Below are positions 59,606 to 64,000 of a DNA stretch of 64,000 nucleotides, piece by piece. Position 1 is the first letter of the stretch. Every line of letters begins with the position of its first letter. The notes beneath the pieces were generated by a model. The model saw only the letters and a list, made by a program, of their open reading frames with translations. It had not been told where the DNA came from and did not search any database. Position numbers and translations under genes: made by a program. Source of the stretch: Polytrichum commune (taxonomy: Eukaryota > Streptophyta > Polytrichopsida > Polytrichales > Polytrichaceae); the NCBI GenBank assembly GCA_950295325.1, contig OX485808.1, positions 25,190,527-25,254,526 of the forward strand, written 5' to 3'.

Positions 59606-62600
59606 CTCAAAATGAGCGGTCATGGCAACCTCTAGACATTGGTAACATGTACAGGCCAACTTTTGGCTTCAAAAGTCATACTATTTTCAATTTAAGGAAT
59701 AAAATTTACCAAATAAGTTTCAATCCTCTCGATTTCTATCTTCCTACATGGGAAAATTTTGCACCACCTTAGACTTCTCCACATTTAGGTCCACCTATTG
59801 GGAAATAGGAGGCATTACCCCATCTCCCTCTTATATCATCTTACGACAATATTACGTAGATGGCTAACATACCAACTTTATGTCAGTCAACCCACGTTAT
59901 GTTTCTTAGCCCTTCTCCACATACGGCGCAAAATCTCTCAAGTGATCGATTATGGCCGCCTCGACTCTAGACAAGTAATCGAAATAGGCACGTATACCTT
60001 ATACCAAGGTGGATTTAAAAGTCTTCTCTTATGAACTTCGGCGTAAGATCGTCGTATTATATTTGGGGAGGCAACACCCTCCCAAAGATAGCAATGTCCG
60101 TTGGCATTCATTGCATGGGCACTTGAGATATGGAAAATTTTCCATTTACCCACTTATATATGGCCCCCGAGTCCTCACAATAAGCATTGCGCGGCACTCT
60201 TTGACCCGAAACTTAGTAAAGCGTTCCCTAGGAAGACACGAGTACAAACTTGGACGCTGTTGGAGCTTGTGAGAAACCAAACCAAACTTTGTCTTCCCAA
60301 CCAAGCCAAGCCACTTTGGTCGGTTGCCGGTCGGTCTGTTGGTCCGGGGACAATTAAGTTAATGAACGAAGCTAAGGGCATGTGGGCCTTATGTGGTCAC
60401 TCTTCTTAACCGGACACCAATATTTGAGTGGCTTTTGGCAAGGCTTTCTACACTGATTATCCCAGTTGATGTGTGTTACTATTCGGGGTTACGCAATGTT
60501 ATAACTATTTGATGAGGATGTAGTATTTAACCCAACGAAGCCATTGATGTTCTATAATGTCCTGACAACTTAGTGAACTCTTGAGTAAGACTTTATTGTA
60601 TTGTGTAACTCCAAATAGTAACACGCACTAATTGGGTGTAACAGGGTAGTGAAAAACCAAGGAGCAAGGAGAACTGACCGATGGTTACATATGAACCGGT
60701 TGAGTTTCAAAATTAAATGTTTTTGGAACATTTAATGAAATTTTATTCTCAAGCTCAAACCCAACATACGTAGAATTTTGTCTGAAAGTTTAAAACAACA
60801 AACATTTGTGGAATTAGTTGCTCAAAACACTAGATAGTACATTGTGGGTTGTACTATCACATTGCAAACCAAAATATTTTGGGGAAGAAGACTATAAGCA
60901 TATGATGAAAACCATGATTAAACACACTTGGGGAGCAATGATATGGTTTGAACATTGCCTTACATGTTTTATAAATTTATTTTAAAATGTATAATGCAAC
61001 CAAAAAAGAAACATTTTCACAACAAGAGATAATAGATATAAATCACCTTGTCCCTCAATTATGCACCATAAACCCATCCTCGAGTTTAACATTTGAGTTT
61101 GCGTTTCTCTCTCTATATATCAATATTCATGCATAAGTCTCAATTCACTTCATACCAAATCAATAGGTCACCTTCACTAAAATGTGATGTAACATTGTGA
61201 GACTCCGCACGTTCTTCACAATGCAAGTTGTGCACCATCGCAAACCCAACGTTCAAGTGCATGCGACTTATACCTACTACATGTCATATTTTCCATGGAC
61301 ACATTGAAATAACACTCCTTTAAGGGTAAGTACATAACTCCACATGAATGACATTGGGTAAGATTTGATAACATCTTGCAATTGCATATGCCAAGAGGTT
61401 ATTTACATGTTCACCTCTCTCTCCCCACACAATCAATGAAAGGGGAATATTTCCTTTGCCAATGAGGCTTGGAGTGAGTGGGGCACTTGAAAGGGTCATG
61501 TGGAGGGTGAGCTTGTCCTTCCCGACCTACCCACCGTTTCCATGAGGCCCAACACCCCTTCCCTCCTTTGTCTTTTCAACCATGTCCAAATCAACTTGAA
61601 AGGGGGGGGGGGCACCCATGCGCATAATATGTGAGAGCAAATGGTCTAATTGTACCCAACATTGTGTCGGGCATGTCGGACATTAAGCGTTATATGTCAT
61701 CTATTATCCTTACACTTTTTTCTTCTTAAAATGTGGATATAATGCAAATGTTTTGGCTTTCAAGCATGCAAATATGTTTCAAAGAGCAACTTATAAGTTT
61801 AATTTAACCATCTTGGTACCACTTCCATGCATGCTAAAAGTATCTCATAAGCTTACTTTCAGCTGAACACATGATTGTTCGAACATGTCGGAATGGTTTC
61901 TTAAAAGCATCATGTGACGCATAACCATGCCCACCAATTGTCATTCAAACTCATGTGAACTTTCAAACTCATAACCAAACCCCTCCCTCCCACAGGTCTA
62001 TAAGGTTGTTTTATGAATAATGAAATATACATTTCAACTGGAGCTCCCATGAACATGCGAACTCCAACCGTACATCTATCGGAGTCATTCTTCCAAATTT
62101 AGAAATACTAAAAAAATGACGTCTATACCTCGTTAATCCAAGTGCCATGTAGATGTGTGAAGTTGGAAGTGCCTAATACTCACACAAACCTTCTAAGTTA
62201 TCAAGTAAGTGACGGTGTTGGACTAGTGACACTAAGGGTTGCTTTACAAATATACCAAGAGTCATGATCATGAAAATTTGAGGGCCCTTGAAACTCATCC
62301 AAAACCCATATCGTGAGAAGTAGAAATGCAATTCTGCAATTGATAGGATGCCATGTAGGACACTATGAGGATTTTTCGTCCATTTGAATTTCTTTCGTCC
62401 CTCATGCTTTCAAGGTCTAGCGTAAAGTGAACTTGGACCATCTTTGGCTTCTCCACCAATCACATCACTGTGGGTGAAAACCTTGGGTCAAGGTCCCTCG
62501 AGCTCCAGTATAAAGTGGCCCTAATATTAGAGAAGAGAAAGGAATGTCAATATGTAGTTTTGCATTGACATGCAATGTCCGTTCATCATCTTCTACCTCA

Positions 62601-62900
62601 TGCCATTTGGGCGTAAGACGGTAAGATGACTTAGTGTCTATAGTTAATATGTGGACCGATGGTTATAATAGTTAGCTGAAAATATATATAATTACAAATG
62701 AGGGTAGTGGGAGGGGTGGTTATTCCGAGTGGTATTGGAGCTACAATTTGTTTTTCTTTCTAGTTTTCGATTATTAAGGATTAATGTGTGTGAGGTAGTA
62801 GATGGAGATCTGGGAGAGGATTTTTATAAGTTTATGGACTTTATTAGTAGAATATTTTAAGGTCAAGGAGGGTTTTGATAGGAGCATTGTGAATGGTACC

Positions 62901-63560
62901 TCAAATGCTTGTGGTAATAATTATAAGGGTAAGGACGGTCCACCACGATGTAATGTATTTTGAAGGGTGGCATATTTTTATTTTTCTTGAGGTGGCAGTT
63001 TGTAGAAATTGATTGTTGCAGTATGCGAATTTGATTATTGGACTTTTAAGGCTGGAATGTGGGAGGAATGGAGATTTATGTGTCATGATAGTACGTAGGA
63101 GGCATAAGATGTAGGGACGGAGTGTGGCTAAGCATTTGCATGTTGGGAGATAACAAGAGCATGGCAAGAGCCGTGTTGGTATAGTGTTGTCCGGTGGTTT
63201 ATCTTTTATATTGCCCGCATTGATAAGTGTGAAGCATCTTGTTGTGGGGTGGGCTAGTAGTGTTTGGGCGATTGCATGTAGTGCCTCAGTGTGTCGATTG
63301 GTGCGGAGATTGTTGATGTGTGTATTTGTGCAACATGAGAGTAGGTGTAGGCATGTGTCGTTTTCTCTAAGTGGGTAGAGGTTACATAATGGGGAAATGT
63401 CATGTTTGAAGGCATGTTTCTTTAGATAGTTACCCCATAGAGTTTCCATAGTGAAATTTGGGGACTTGGGTGATCTGGGCATTTGTGATCCATGGGGTGT
63501 CCCAAAAGAGGTGAGACCTATTAAGGTGGATGCCATCAGTGGATAGCCATTTTTGTACAT
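62901..63560 (-). mobile_element. retroelement C-terminal ORF fragment with zinc-binding motif
   Basis: A 219-codon open frame, the longest intact piece of retroelement in the window. CNLYPLRENDTCLHLLSCC (about residues 61-79) is a Cys/His motif of the kind that closes non-LTR reverse transcriptases. RTNRHTEALHAIAQTLL, TLINAGNIKDKPPDNTIP and LLPCSCYLPTCKC follow, then LRPYILCLL. From memory the R-x-x-x-RH-x-x-A plus T-L-x-N-AG pattern recurs in many seedless-plant retroelement proteins. It has no start or catalytic RT region here; the preceding sequence above 63560 is not clearly coding. Confidence 0.65.
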
Positions 63561-64000
63561 TTGGTATGGTGTTGGTGGTGTGTGATATGAGAGTTGATTT
63601 GTATTCTTTTGCTATGTAATGTTTCAGATTGTGAATTGAGTTGTCATGTTGAGTCGATGTTGGTGGAATGGCAGGCTAGAAGGGGGTCATGTGCTCGATA
63701 TTATGGAAATGGTTACCACTATTTTGGGTTGTAGTGCAACATTTTTAGTGCTAGTGTTGCTATGAATAGTATTTTCGTGAATAATGCCGAGATGAACAAT
63801 GATTTTTGTGAATAGATGTTGTAGGTAGGGGAGCAATATTTAGTGCAATGTTGAGGTTGCCCTAGTGCACAAATAGTATACCCAAAGTAGAGGTAAAACT
63901 TGGACCTTGCTTGGACAACAATGTCAACATATTCCAACTTGCAATGAACATTATGGCAAAGCAAAGTTGAATTATGGCTCCGTTTGAAATGCATCATTTT
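63561..64000. other. gene-less window end
   Basis: A minus ORF (63719-63997) has no recognisable features. It could be upstream sequence of the retroelement on the minus strand. Confidence 0.35.

Larger units (their letters stand above)
54316..62900. other. long gene-less region of dispersed repeats
   Basis: No gene supported over 8.6 kb. A palindromic pair around 55445-55540 (AACAGTTGGATG / CATCCAACTGTT) is visible. Related segments recur at 55145-55215 and 60655-60720, and at 57930-58035 and 60545-60640. Another repeat lies at 59290-59600, and an 11-G run at 61602. The many short ORFs lack domains. Confidence 0.5.

Overview
This is nuclear DNA of a land plant: spliceosomal introns with GT..AG ends, a plastid-targeted homologue of the green-lineage protein CGL160, a plant RLF-type cytochrome b5 protein, telo-boxes of the AAACCCTA type, and remnants of Copia, LINE, CACTA-like, PIF/Harbinger-like and Tigger-like elements. 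Gene density is low, about six genes in 64 kb. From memory, the retroelement fragments look like those of seedless plants (bryophyte, lycophyte or fern), but the sequence does not settle the lineage.

Layout. 1-7.9 kb: a 49-bp minisatellite, decayed Tnp2-like transposase-derived ORFs and a broken Copia element. 8.0-9.05 kb (minus): a two-exon gene for a small, probably plastid, Cys-motif protein. 10.96-14.86 kb (minus): an eight-exon CGL160/AtpI-like gene. 15.9-20.9 kb: nested terminal-inverted-repeat DNA elements, a short SINE-like insertion and a 500-bp MITE, ending about 350 bp upstream of a ubiquitin-L40 fusion gene (21.26-22.07 kb). 24-26.3 kb: a second SINE-like copy, a Tigger-like tail and a LINE fragment. 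28.49-30.57 kb: RLF. 33.30-38.45 kb: a large four-exon gene that fuses a membrane anchor, acidic repeats, a long coiled coil and a DUF1838-like domain. 41.2-45.4 kb: a MITE and a decayed LINE. 50.43-54.32 kb: nine-exon TAD3, the non-catalytic tRNA adenosine deaminase subunit. 54.3-64 kb: gene-poor repeats, ending in another LINE fragment.

The genes form no operon-like unit. Two encode likely plastid-stroma or thylakoid proteins, one encodes a ribosomal protein, one edits tRNA, one is a haem-binding-type protein, and the large fusion protein probably sits on a membrane. RLF and the fusion gene, which are neighbours, both have tandemly duplicated leaders of about 100-230 bp per unit just upstream of their start codons. 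All exon models were built by hand, joining open frames across GT..AG sites with matched phases. The RLF, TAD3 and ubiquitin-L40 models give lengths typical of their families.
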